This document shows positions 1 to 7,036 of a stretch of DNA of 24,528 nt, one piece after another. Positions within the stretch are counted from its first letter, which is position 1. The number at the start of each line of letters is the position of its first letter. Source of the stretch: JAGLQA01 sp023135565 (GTDB taxonomy: Bacteria; Acidobacteriota; Aminicenantia; UBA2199); NCBI GenBank assembly GCA_030639305.1, contig DAOWCY010000105.1, positions 1 through 24,528 of the forward strand. Direction: 5' to 3'. The position numbers and the translations under genes were made by a program. Below the pieces are notes generated by a model. The model was not told the origin of the DNA, did no database searches, and was given only the letters and a program-made list of their open reading frames with translations.

Positions 1-202
1 CATCGCACTCTATAGGGGCAAAATTTCTCTGTTTGAACGAAGTGAGTTTGAAATTTTAGCGAGATGAGCCGCAAGCCGGTCAATTCCCGGACGGGTGAAC
101 GAAATATGAACTGCGTGAGTTCAATTTTCTCCAAAACTGAACAGTTACAAAATCACACCCGGAACACTTTGCCGCCGCCCTCTTTTTATTAAAAGGCTGT
201 GC
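1..202. other. Left-edge intergenic region with short inverted repeats, no gene seen
   Basis: No coding region is supported here. The stretch lies downstream of the molybdenum hydroxylase operon, which runs off the minus strand. It holds short inverted motifs such as GAACTGCGTGAGTTC (a 5-bp stem) and CTTTTTATTAAAAG. At 132-150 it holds a copy of the motif AAAACTGAACAGTTAC, which recurs with one mismatch at about 5513-5530 and, inverted, in the tandem repeats at 5335-5389. I see no convincing GC-rich terminator followed by a T-tract. Confidence 0.5.
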
Positions 203-2593
203 TTATTCCCGGTTCTTTTCATCTAAGGCGGCGAGCAACTTCTCCGGGGTGATGGGTAAATCACGTATGCGAACTCCTACCGCATTGTAAATGGCATTGG
301 CTATGGCCGGGGCTGTGGGACACATGCCGGATTCGCCTACGCCTTTAGCGCCGAAAGGCCCGAAACTGTCATCGGTTTCGACAAATTCCAGGTCTATGGG
401 GAAATTCATTTCATGAATGGTGGGTATTTTGTAATCCCTGAAATTAGGATTCAATATCCGCCCTTCCCTGGTGAGCACCTGCTCATAAAGCGCATAACCG
501 ATACCCTGGGCCAAAGCTCCGTACATCTGTCCTTTGAGCGCCTGGGGGTTCAATACCCGGCCTACGTCGTGTACTGCGGCGATGCGCAGGATTTTCACTT
601 CACCGGTTTCGGTGTCTACCTCTACTTCCACGCCCTGGGTGCCGTATACATAGGTGGCAGACATATTGCCCGTCCCTTTTTCCCAGTCGGGGAGATCGCT
701 GGGCGGATCATAGAAAACCTCGGCATTCAATACTGCACCCTGCCGGCGAAAATGGATTGCCCTGATTAAACGGCCTAATTCTAAACGCAGCCAGGGTTCC
801 GCGGGCGCGTCCTTTATAAAAATATAACCATCCTTCATGTCGAAACGGTCTTCTTTTGCCGCTTTCTCAAAATCAAACCCGGGCGCTTCGTAATCCGGGT
901 TCTTCGCTTTGAATTTCTTGAGATTTTTGGCTGCTTCCTTGGGGAATATTTTTACGGCAAATTTGAAAATCTTTTCACGCAGGCTTGCCGCAGCCATTAT
1001 AGCTGCATTGCCCGACATAAAAGCGCCCCGGCTGGCATGAGTGCCTACATCCCAGGGGCAGGCCGCCGTATCGGTGGGGTTTATAAAAACTTTGTCCGGT
1101 GGAACCCCCAGGGCTTCGGCTATGGATAGGGAGAGGACGGCGTGCAGTCCCTGCCCCATTTCTACGCCGCCATAAAAAGCGTAAACGTTGGCAAAGTCAT
1201 CTAACATGAGCATTAAACCGCTGCCGTCGGACCTGTAGATGCGACCGCCGCCGCCTACATGAAATAAAGAGGCCATGCCTACACCGCGGTGTTTGCCCGC
1301 TGCACGTTTTTTCTTCCAATCTAATTTTTCAGCGGTTTTATCCAGGCATTCTTTTAATCCGCAGGTGCTGACCTTCATGCCCATGGGGGTGGTTTCATTC
1401 GGTTCGTTGCGGTTGATTTTCCTGAAGTCGAAAGGGTCGATAGCGGCTGCTTCCGCCAACTCATCCATGTTGCATTCTAAGGGCCAGTTGAGCTCCGGGT
1501 TGCCGTAACCGCGCATAGCCTGGCAATAAGTATTATTGGTATAATATATATCGGCGTTGAAATAGACACTGCTTACTTTGTAAAGGGAGGTGGCGGGCAG
1601 CATCATAACACTGGGATAAGTGGCGCCCCAGGAGGTATAAGCTCCGTTGTCAAGTGTCACCTCGATACGGCGGAAGGTGAGTTTGCCATTTTCGTCACAT
1701 CCCTGGACGATTTTGATCTGCGAACACTGCCTGGGTGAGAGATTGGCGAATTCCTCGTCCCGGTTGTATAGGATTTTCACCGGTTTTCCCGCCTGGTGAG
1801 CCAATAATATAGCGATATATTCATAGGCGTGAGTGTCGAGCCCGGTACCGAATGCGCCGCCTATCGCCGGTACGATGACCCGGGTGTTTTTACCGCGCAG
1901 TCCCATATCTGCCAGGGCCTGGTTAAAATCACGTTGGGCCATGAAGGGAATCTGGGTTTTGGTCCACATGGTGAGGTTATTGTTTAAACCGAACTCAGCG
2001 ATGCAGCCGGCAGTACCCATGCAGCTCTGCTGGATTAAGGGAGTAGAGAATTCCCCTTCAACGATGTACTTCGCTGCCTTTCTTCCTGCTTTCAAATCGC
2101 CGGATTCATGAAAAAATTTCAGGGGCAGTTTGTTGTTCTGCCTGGGTTTACCCTGGGGGTCTGCTGCATGTATAAGAGGAGCGCCCTCCGCCATGGTTTC
2201 CCGGAGAGAGAAAATCCCGGGCAGCGGTTCATACTCCACTTCGATGAGTTCGACGGCTTCTGCCGCAATGTCCGGGTTTACGGCGGCTACAGCCGCGATT
2301 TCATCCCTGCAATGGCGTACTTTATCTTTTTTCAGGGCAAAGTTATCGCGCAGGAACCCAATGCGAATCTCAGGAGTGTTGTAAGCTGTAATTACAGCTT
2401 TTACACCGGGGAGTTTTTCCGCTTTAGATGTATCGATGTTTAAAATCCGGGCGTGTACATGTTCACTGAACTTAATTTTACCGAAGAGCATCCCCGGCCG
2501 CTCCAGGTCATGGATATAATAAGATTTTCCGCCGGCCTTTTCAGCCCCTTCGGGCCTGGCAAATTCTTTTCCTAAATATTGAAATTTTTTCAT
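203..2593 (-). CDS. Xanthine dehydrogenase-family molybdenum hydroxylase, large (Mo-cofactor) subunit
   Basis: This is the catalytic subunit (796 aa) of a three-subunit molybdenum hydroxylase, which adds or removes a water-derived oxygen at a carbon centre. Seen: an N-terminal aldehyde oxidase a/b-hammerhead-like region, the cofactor loop IGGAFG (residues 244-249), the MRGYGNPE loop with Arg361, GGVEMGQG (475-482) and the C-terminal KGVGESG loop with Glu754, which corresponds to the catalytic Glu of the family. Its ATG overlaps the stop of the Fe-S subunit gene (ATGA), so the two are translationally coupled. It is the last gene of a four-gene operon starting with a CoA-transferase, so the substrate may be a CoA thioester (inference; 4-hydroxybenzoyl-CoA reductase is a precedent). 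At the position of the purine-contacting Glu of animal xanthine dehydrogenase my alignment puts Gly193, arguing against a plain purine oxidase. Family is certain; substrate is unknown. Confidence 0.95.
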   Translation of the reverse strand: MKKFQYLGKEFARPEGAEKAGGKSYYIHDLERPGMLFGKIKFSEHVHARILNIDTSKAEKLPGVKAVITAYNTPEIRIGFLRDNFALKKDKVRHCRDEIAAVAAVNPDIAAEAVELIEVEYEPLPGIFSLRETMAEGAPLIHAADPQGKPRQNNKLPLKFFHESGDLKAGRKAAKYIVEGEFSTPLIQQSCMGTAGCIAEFGLNNNLTMWTKTQIPFMAQRDFNQALADMGLRGKNTRVIVPAIGGAFGTGLDTHAYEYIAILLAHQAGKPVKILYNRDEEFANLSPRQCSQIKIVQGCDENGKLTFRRIEVTLDNGAYTSWGATYPSVMMLPATSLYKVSSVYFNADIYYTNNTYCQAMRGYGNPELNWPLECNMDELAEAAAIDPFDFRKINRNEPNETTPMGMKVSTCGLKECLDKTAEKLDWKKKRAAGKHRGVGMASLFHVGGGGRIYRSDGSGLMLMLDDFANVYAFYGGVEMGQGLHAVLSLSIAEALGVPPDKVFINPTDTAACPWDVGTHASRGAFMSGNAAIMAAASLREKIFKFAVKIFPKEAAKNLKKFKAKNPDYEAPGFDFEKAAKEDRFDMKDGYIFIKDAPAEPWLRLELGRLIRAIHFRRQGAVLNAEVFYDPPSDLPDWEKGTGNMSATYVYGTQGVEVEVDTETGEVKILRIAAVHDVGRVLNPQALKGQMYGALAQGIGYALYEQVLTREGRILNPNFRDYKIPTIHEMNFPIDLEFVETDDSFGPFGAKGVGESGMCPTAPAIANAIYNAVGVRIRDLPITPEKLLAALDEKNRE

Positions 2594-3069
2594 TTGTCTT
2601 CCCTCAATTTTTGGGCTGCGGCTTTTACAGACTCGATAATCTGCACATAACCGGTACAGCGGCAGAGATTACCCACTAAGGCATCGCGGATTTCAGCTTC
2701 GGTAGGTTGGGGGTTGGCGTCTAACAGGGCTTTGACGGACATCACCATACCGGGGGTACAGAACCCGCACTGGATGCCGCCGTGATCGACGAAGGCTTGT
2801 TGAATAACCGACAGTTGGTTGCCTGCTCCTAATAGACCTTCGATAGTAGTAACGTTTTTCCCGTCGATTTCTAAAGCCGGGTAGAGGCAGGAATTGACTG
2901 CCAGGCCGTCTACGATAACCGTACACGCGCCGCACTCGCCTTCACCGCAGCCCTCCTTGGTGCCTTTCTCCCCTAAGGGGCCGCGCAGTACGTCGATCAA
3001 TCTTTTCTGCGCTTCGACTGTGGCAAATACCGGGGAGCCGTTTAAGTTAAAAACAATTTCTTTTCTCAT
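2590..3069 (-). CDS. Molybdenum hydroxylase 2x[2Fe-2S] subunit
   Basis: This is the small iron-sulfur subunit (159 aa), which passes electrons between the molybdenum centre and the FAD subunit. It has both expected clusters. The N-terminal plant-ferredoxin fold carries Cys41, Cys46, Cys49 and Cys61 in the pattern CGEGECGAC...C. The C-terminal four-helix domain carries Cys101, Cys104, Cys136 and Cys138 (CGFC...CRC). Length is typical for the CoxS/HcrC/XdhC-type family. A ribosome binding site AAGGGG lies 7 nt upstream of the ATG and overlaps the stop of the FAD subunit gene; the intervening gap is 10 nt. The downstream end overlaps the large-subunit start. No key residue is missing, so the subunit should be functional. 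Confidence 0.96.
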   Translation of the reverse strand: MRKEIVFNLNGSPVFATVEAQKRLIDVLRGPLGEKGTKEGCGEGECGACTVIVDGLAVNSCLYPALEIDGKNVTTIEGLLGAGNQLSVIQQAFVDHGGIQCGFCTPGMVMSVKALLDANPQPTEAEIRDALVGNLCRCTGYVQIIESVKAAAQKLREDK

Positions 3070-3079
3070 GATTTACCCC

Positions 3080-3931
3080 TTAAAAGTCTAATAATTCTTG
3101 TATTGCCCGTTTCACATAAACACCCACTATGCGGCGGCGGTACTCTGCGGTAGAACGAATATCGGTTATAGGTGACACGCTGCTTTCAGCCAATTTCTGC
3201 GCTTCTATCAGCGTTTTTTCCGAGATTTCGGCGTTCTCGAACAGTTCTTCTACTTTTTTTAAACGCAGTGGCGTCGGCGCCACCGAACCTGCTGCGATAC
3301 GGGCTTTCTTACATTTGCGAGTACTGCCTTCCATCTCCAGCAGCACTGCTGTGCTGACAATGGACAGGTCCATTCTTACCCGGCCCTTTTTTTTAAAAGT
3401 GGCTCGTACGCCGGGAGCGGGTTTATTTAGGATGATATCGGTCAACATTTCACCGGGAAGCAGACAACTTTCACCGGGACCGAGAAAGAATTCATCTAAA
3501 GGAACTTCCCGGCTGCCTTCGGACCTTTTAAGAACCGCCCTGGCCTCCAACACTAAGAGTGGAAGCGCTGTGTCGGCGCAGGGAGAACAGTTGCAGAGAT
3601 TGCCCCCGATGGTGGCCACATTACGTATCTGGGGGCCGCCCAACCGTTTCACAGCCTGGATCAGTACCGGGAACATATCACCTAACTGCGGGTGATTAAT
3701 CAGGTCGCCGATGGTCGTCATGGCTCCTATGCGGGTCTGTTCCCCTATTTCGATCCCTGAAAGCCCGGGAATAGACCTTAAGGAGATCAGTGCCGTGGGT
3801 TTTTCTTCACTATTTTTTATCTTAACCATCATGTCTGTGCCACCGGCAATAAACCTGACGCCGGGGAACCGTTTATACAGGTCCCAAACTTCACGTAAAG
3901 ATTGTGGTATTAAGAAATCAAGATTATTCAT
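3080..3931 (-). CDS. Molybdenum hydroxylase FAD-binding subunit
   Basis: This is the medium FAD subunit (283 aa) of the molybdenum hydroxylase. Seen: the flavin loop AGGTDMM (residues 29-35), a second flavin motif TIGGNLCN (108-115), and a C-terminal CO-dehydrogenase flavoprotein-type domain from about 175 on. It lacks the long insertion that carries a [4Fe-4S] cluster in 4-hydroxybenzoyl-CoA reductase HcrB. It does have an unusual Cys cluster, C113-N-C115-S-P-C118, directly after the second flavin motif, where many relatives have Ala or Ser. The ATG overlaps the stop of the CoA-transferase (ATGA), and a purine-rich AAGGGGGG lies just upstream. Together with its two partner genes this encodes a complete hydroxylase; the electron acceptor is not evident. 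Confidence 0.95.
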   Translation of the reverse strand: MNNLDFLIPQSLREVWDLYKRFPGVRFIAGGTDMMVKIKNSEEKPTALISLRSIPGLSGIEIGEQTRIGAMTTIGDLINHPQLGDMFPVLIQAVKRLGGPQIRNVATIGGNLCNCSPCADTALPLLVLEARAVLKRSEGSREVPLDEFFLGPGESCLLPGEMLTDIILNKPAPGVRATFKKKGRVRMDLSIVSTAVLLEMEGSTRKCKKARIAAGSVAPTPLRLKKVEELFENAEISEKTLIEAQKLAESSVSPITDIRSTAEYRRRIVGVYVKRAIQELLDF

Positions 3932-5130
3932 GCTATTATCCCCCCTTCTCTCAAAGAAGTTATTTCCTTAGTCGATAAACCGGTTTCCTCCAGCAGGGCA
4001 GAGGTATGTTCACCGTAGGCCGGGGCAAAAGGAAGCTCGCCGCCGATTTTTTCGAGATGCTCTGTGTCCTGCGCGGCCGGCGGCAGCCGCACCGGTTTCC
4101 CGTCCGGTGTGGTGGTTTTTAGAAGCGTTTCAGCAGCAAAGGGCAGGCTTGCCACCTCTTCGATGGGTGTTATGGGTGAATGGGGAATTGCTGCCGCGGA
4201 TAGAACTTTTGTTATTTCGGAGGAAGAATACTTCATGGTCACGGCTTCTATCCCGGGAAACAGGTCCTCCTGGTGTTGGCGGCGGCCTTCGTTGGTGCTG
4301 TAGCGTTCCTGGTTCAGTTCGGCAAACATCGGCGTTCCTGTAAAGCGAATCCACTGGGAATCGCTGCCTAAAGCAATATAAATAAACCCATCCGCTGTTT
4401 TGTAAGCGTCCACCGGGATAAACTGCCGGTGCCGGTTCCCGGAACGTTTTAGCTCTGAGGGCGGGCTGCCCATATCGAGCATGGGGAGGAACGTGTGCAG
4501 CCAGGACAAAGCTACCCGGGCCATGGAGATGTCTATTTTTTTTCCTTTGCCCGTTTGTCCGCGTTCCATCAGCGCCAGGATGATCTGGGTAAAAGCCTCA
4601 TCTCCTGCTTTCAGGTCTACTATAGGCAGGCCGCATTGGAGGGGTGGGCTGTCCGGGAAGCCGGTTAGGTCCATGTAGCCGCATAAAGCCTGCAGTACCG
4701 GGTCATAACCGGGGACATCGGGATACTTAGTCCCCATTGCCGAGATACTGCACCAGATAAGGTCTTGCCGGGCTTTAAGCAGGGTTTCGTAGTCTAAGCC
4801 CAGCCGTTTATGGCGGGCGGGCATCGTATTGGTGCAGAACACATCGACATTTAACTCTTTTATCAAATGTTTCAAAATTTCCTGGCCTTCTTTTTTTTTC
4901 AGGTCTATGGCAATGGCTTCTTTACCGGCATTAGGGGCCACAAAATAGCTGTGCCTGTCTTCTCCGGCAACCGGCCTGCCGATGTAACGATTGGGATCGC
5001 CTTTTGATTTTCGTCCGGGTAGTGGTGTGGGTTCCAACTTTATAACGCGCCAGCCTAAATGTACGCAGCGCAGTGTTGCGTAGGTCATTGTCAGCGCTTG
5101 TTCCATACTGAGTACAACTTGTGGTTTCAC
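3928..5130 (-). CDS. CaiB/BaiF-type class III CoA-transferase
   Basis: This 400-aa protein belongs to the formyl-CoA transferase / CaiB / BaiF family, which moves CoA from one acyl thioester to a free carboxylic acid through an aspartyl-CoA mixed anhydride. The family signature is seen around residues 165-204, with the probable catalytic Asp172 in PIVDLKAG and the downstream TGKGKKIDISM segment. Length matches the family (about 400). The start is a GTG preceded by GGAGG at a good distance; an internal ATG at codon 9 has no comparable site. It is the first gene of the operon, behind a predicted promoter at 5207-5234, and overlaps the FAD subunit gene by 4 nt. Placement suggests it activates the acid on which the molybdenum hydroxylase and the nearby acyl-CoA dehydrogenase act (inference). 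CoA donor and acceptor are unknown. Confidence 0.93.
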   Translation of the reverse strand: MKPQVVLSMEQALTMTYATLRCVHLGWRVIKLEPTPLPGRKSKGDPNRYIGRPVAGEDRHSYFVAPNAGKEAIAIDLKKKEGQEILKHLIKELNVDVFCTNTMPARHKRLGLDYETLLKARQDLIWCSISAMGTKYPDVPGYDPVLQALCGYMDLTGFPDSPPLQCGLPIVDLKAGDEAFTQIILALMERGQTGKGKKIDISMARVALSWLHTFLPMLDMGSPPSELKRSGNRHRQFIPVDAYKTADGFIYIALGSDSQWIRFTGTPMFAELNQERYSTNEGRRQHQEDLFPGIEAVTMKYSSSEITKVLSAAAIPHSPITPIEEVASLPFAAETLLKTTTPDGKPVRLPPAAQDTEHLEKIGGELPFAPAYGEHTSALLEETGLSTKEITSLREGGIIA

Positions 5131-5206
5131 TGTTTGCCTCCAGGGTTAAGAAAGCCGCGGGTTAGCGCATCTAAAAAGATATCCTGCTTTTCTTTTCCAT
5201 TAAGAG

Positions 5207-5234
5207 ATTATAAAAGAAAAAAAAAATATTTCAA
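5207..5234 (-). promoter_or_regulatory. Predicted sigma-70-type promoter of the CoA-transferase/Mo hydroxylase operon
   Basis: On the minus strand there is TTGAAA (plus coordinates 5229-5234), a 16-nt spacer, and TATAAT (5207-5212). Transcription would start near 5200, leaving a leader of about 70 nt before the GTG at 5130. The surrounding sequence is AT-rich, so matches can arise by chance, but the perfect -10 box and location support it. Confidence 0.6.
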
Positions 5235-5334
5235 TGATAATAGTTATTTTTTTAACTTTACTACTGATTTTAAAATTTTGTTTTTTGCGGAAATTTAATC
5301 GAGGGGGGCTGCGGCCCAGCGCCCATCTCTTTGA

Positions 5335-5389
5335 ATTCAGCTTTGACAGGGTAACTATTCAGCTTTGACAGGGTAACTATTCAGCTTTG
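5335..5389. repeat. Tandem repeat of a 22-bp unit, 2.5 copies
   Basis: Two identical 22-bp units (5335-5356 and 5357-5378), each beginning ATTCAGCTTTGACAGGGTAA, are followed by a partial third (5379-5389). The part GTAACTATTCAG recurs inverted at about 5519-5530 as CTGAATAGTTAC, and with one change at 139-150. The pair at 5335-5389 and 5513-5532 brackets one copy of the larger dispersed repeat, so the whole could be a small non-autonomous element. No transposase is present. Confidence 0.85.
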
Positions 5390-5432
5390 GAAAAAATTCA
5401 AAGCTTTTGTCGGGGGGGCTTCTCGCTTATTT

Positions 5433-5495
5433 AAACAAAAGTTTTGTTCAAACTTTTTCAAAAGTTTGGCCCCCGGCAGGGCCGCCGGAGGCAAG
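5433..5495 (+). repeat. Dispersed palindromic repeat, copy A
   Basis: First of four copies in this window. The core contains a perfect 8-bp inverted repeat, AAACTTTT-TC-AAAAGTTT (5450-5467), then GGCCCCCGGCAGGG and CCGCCGGAGGCAAG. The copy is intergenic, between the two divergent catabolic operons, and is bracketed by the inverted GTAACTATTCAG motifs. It is about 63 bp long without coding potential. Confidence 0.85.
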
Positions 5496-5619
5496 CCCGT
5501 TTTAGATTTTCCCAAAAACTGAATAGTTACTTGACAAGGTATTGATTTTTTTGGCGGTTTATGTTAACTTTGAGTTTTCCTTTCGATTCATCATAGAGAC
5601 GGGCACGTGCCCGCGGCCC

Positions 5620-5730
5620 ATGAACGAGGACGAAATGATTTCTTTAGGATTAGAAAATCTTAGCGAAAAAACAAGATATTTACTGGATAACAGCATAAAG
5701 CAGGAAACAGGAGGCACTAATGGACTTTAA
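5620..5730 (+). CDS. Possible small protein upstream of and overlapping the acyl-CoA dehydrogenase
   Basis: A 36-codon reading frame starts at ATG 5620, or at ATG 5635, which has GAGGA 4 nt upstream (31 codons). It ends by overlapping the first codons of the acyl-CoA dehydrogenase. The predicted peptide is acidic and plausibly helical, with ENLSEKTRYLLDNSIKQE in its middle. I do not recognise it. It could be a small leader peptide coupled to translation of the next gene, a degenerate remnant, or chance. An apparent extension upstream to 5542 would use TTG without a ribosome binding site and is not accepted. Confidence 0.3.
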   Translation: MNEDEMISLGLENLSEKTRYLLDNSIKQETGGTNGL

Positions 5731-6871
5731 ATTTACAGAGGAGCAGGATTTCTTCCGGGCCGCGGTTAGAGACGCGGTTGACCGGCTGATCCGGCCCAGG
5801 GTGCAGGAAATCGACGAAGCCGATGATTTTCCCATGGATTTGTGGAAGCAATTCGCTGAATTGGGCTACTTAGGACTCAGGCATCCGGAAAAATACGGCG
5901 GTCTCGATGTGGACGTTATGACTGCCATGATCTTTTACGAAGAGCTGGCCCGGGGATCCTGCGGTTTTGCCATGACAGTTACTATGCAAATACTAATGGG
6001 CACCTATTTTATAGCCAGGTTCGGTTCGGAAGAGATAAAACAGCGCGTGCTGGCGCCTGCTGTTAAAGGTGAGAAAATCGGCACCATTTGTTTTACAGAA
6101 GATCAGTCCGGTTCGGACCTAAGCGGTACCCGCACCACTGCTGTGAAAAAAGACGGCGGTTGGGTGATTAATGGCCGCAAGAATTGGATTACCAGCGGGC
6201 CGATTTGTGATTTTTGCACTGTTTTAGCCACTACCGATCCGGCAAAAGGAGCGGAAGCTTTAAGTTTTTTCCTGGTAGAAAAGGGGGCCGAAGGATTCAG
6301 CACCGGTCAAAAAATTGACAAGCTCGGTTCTCATGGTTCGGTTACCGGCGAGCTTATTTTCGACAATGTGTGGGTGCCCCGGGAGAACCTCCTGGGTGAA
6401 GGTCCGGGCAGCGGGATCAAATACAGCACCGATATTTTGAATGAAGTACGCGTAATGACGGCTCTCAATGCTTGCGCTATCGCGGACGAAGCCATGAGCG
6501 ATGCCCGCAAATATGCCCTGGAGCGGGTAGCTTTCGGCAAACCCATCGGTAAGTACCAGTTGATCAGGGCTAAGTTTGCCAACCACTGGGCCTGGTATGA
6601 AGCAGCCCGTCTTTTTGCTTATAAGGCGGCCTGGATGATCCAGGAAGGAATGGACTGCCGGGACGAGTGTATGTTAGCCAAGATGTTTGCCACTGAAATG
6701 TGCATGTCCGCGGTGGATGAAGCCAGTCGGATTTATGGCGGCAACTCTTTTGCCATGGAATATCCCCAGCAGCGTTTTTTCAGGGACGCCCGGTTCTTGC
6801 TTTTTGGCGGCGGCTGTCACGAGGTGCTCCGGAACGCATTGGGCGCATCCTATATAAGAAAAGGAGGCTGA
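5720..6871 (+). CDS. Acyl-CoA dehydrogenase-family flavoprotein
   Basis: This 383-aa protein has the full acyl-CoA dehydrogenase fold: an N-terminal helical domain, the middle beta domain with FTEDQSGSD (residues 125-133) and the flavin-contacting WITSG (156-160), and the C-terminal helical domain with RVAFGKPIGKYQLI (269-282). It would oxidise, or in reverse reduce, the alpha-beta bond of an acyl-CoA, exchanging electrons with the ETF encoded next door. The usual C-terminal catalytic Glu (YEGT in medium-chain enzymes) is replaced: here the segment reads FGGGCHE (362-368). The alternative Glu of isovaleryl-CoA dehydrogenase, immediately before a conserved Arg, is also off by one (NEVR, Glu242/Arg244). 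CaiA, the crotonobetainyl-CoA reductase, also lacks the canonical Glu, so an unusual substrate or the reductive direction is possible. A strong ribosome binding site AGGAGG precedes the ATG. Confidence 0.94.
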   Translation: MDFKFTEEQDFFRAAVRDAVDRLIRPRVQEIDEADDFPMDLWKQFAELGYLGLRHPEKYGGLDVDVMTAMIFYEELARGSCGFAMTVTMQILMGTYFIARFGSEEIKQRVLAPAVKGEKIGTICFTEDQSGSDLSGTRTTAVKKDGGWVINGRKNWITSGPICDFCTVLATTDPAKGAEALSFFLVEKGAEGFSTGQKIDKLGSHGSVTGELIFDNVWVPRENLLGEGPGSGIKYSTDILNEVRVMTALNACAIADEAMSDARKYALERVAFGKPIGKYQLIRAKFANHWAWYEAARLFAYKAAWMIQEGMDCRDECMLAKMFATEMCMSAVDEASRIYGGNSFAMEYPQQRFFRDARFLLFGGGCHEVLRNALGASYIRKGG

Positions 6872-6873
6872 GG

Positions 6874-6896
6874 GTGCGGCGGGGGTCGGCGACCCC
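6874..6896 (+). repeat. GGGGTCGSCGACCCC palindromic repeat, copy 1
   Basis: A GC-rich motif whose core, GGGGTCGGCGACCCC, is a 7-bp inverted repeat with a one-base centre. It lies just after the stop of the acyl-CoA dehydrogenase and has two close relatives at 18472-18491 and 18575-18594. Its stem is long enough to form a hairpin in RNA only with an opened centre, and no T-tract follows, so a terminator role is not supported. Confidence 0.6.
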
Positions 6897-6924
6897 GGCC
6901 TATTAGGAGCTTCTCACTAAACAG

Positions 6925-7021
6925 AAGTTTTGATCAAACTTTTTCAAAAGTTTGGCCCCCGGCAGGGTTCTGCCGCGAAGCGGCTTATAGGCTGGGTGCG
7001 CCGCACCCCGCCGGAGGCAAG
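6925..7021 (+). repeat. Dispersed palindromic repeat, copy B (with internal insertion)
   Basis: Same core as copy A, including AAACTTTT-TC-AAAAGTTT and GGCCCCCGGCAGGG. About 40 bp are inserted before the terminal CCGCCGGAGGCAAG. The insert holds two further hairpin motifs, TGCCGCGAAGCGGC and GGGTGCGCCGCACCC. It fills the gap between the acyl-CoA dehydrogenase and the ETF beta gene and ends just before the ribosome binding site of the latter. Confidence 0.85.
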
Positions 7022-7036
7022 TAAGGAGATTTATTA

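Noticed and set aside
5335..5389. CRISPR-like array from the 22-bp repeats, and likewise from the 21-bp repeats at 20738
   Set aside because: The units are directly adjacent with no unique spacers, and no cas genes are present.
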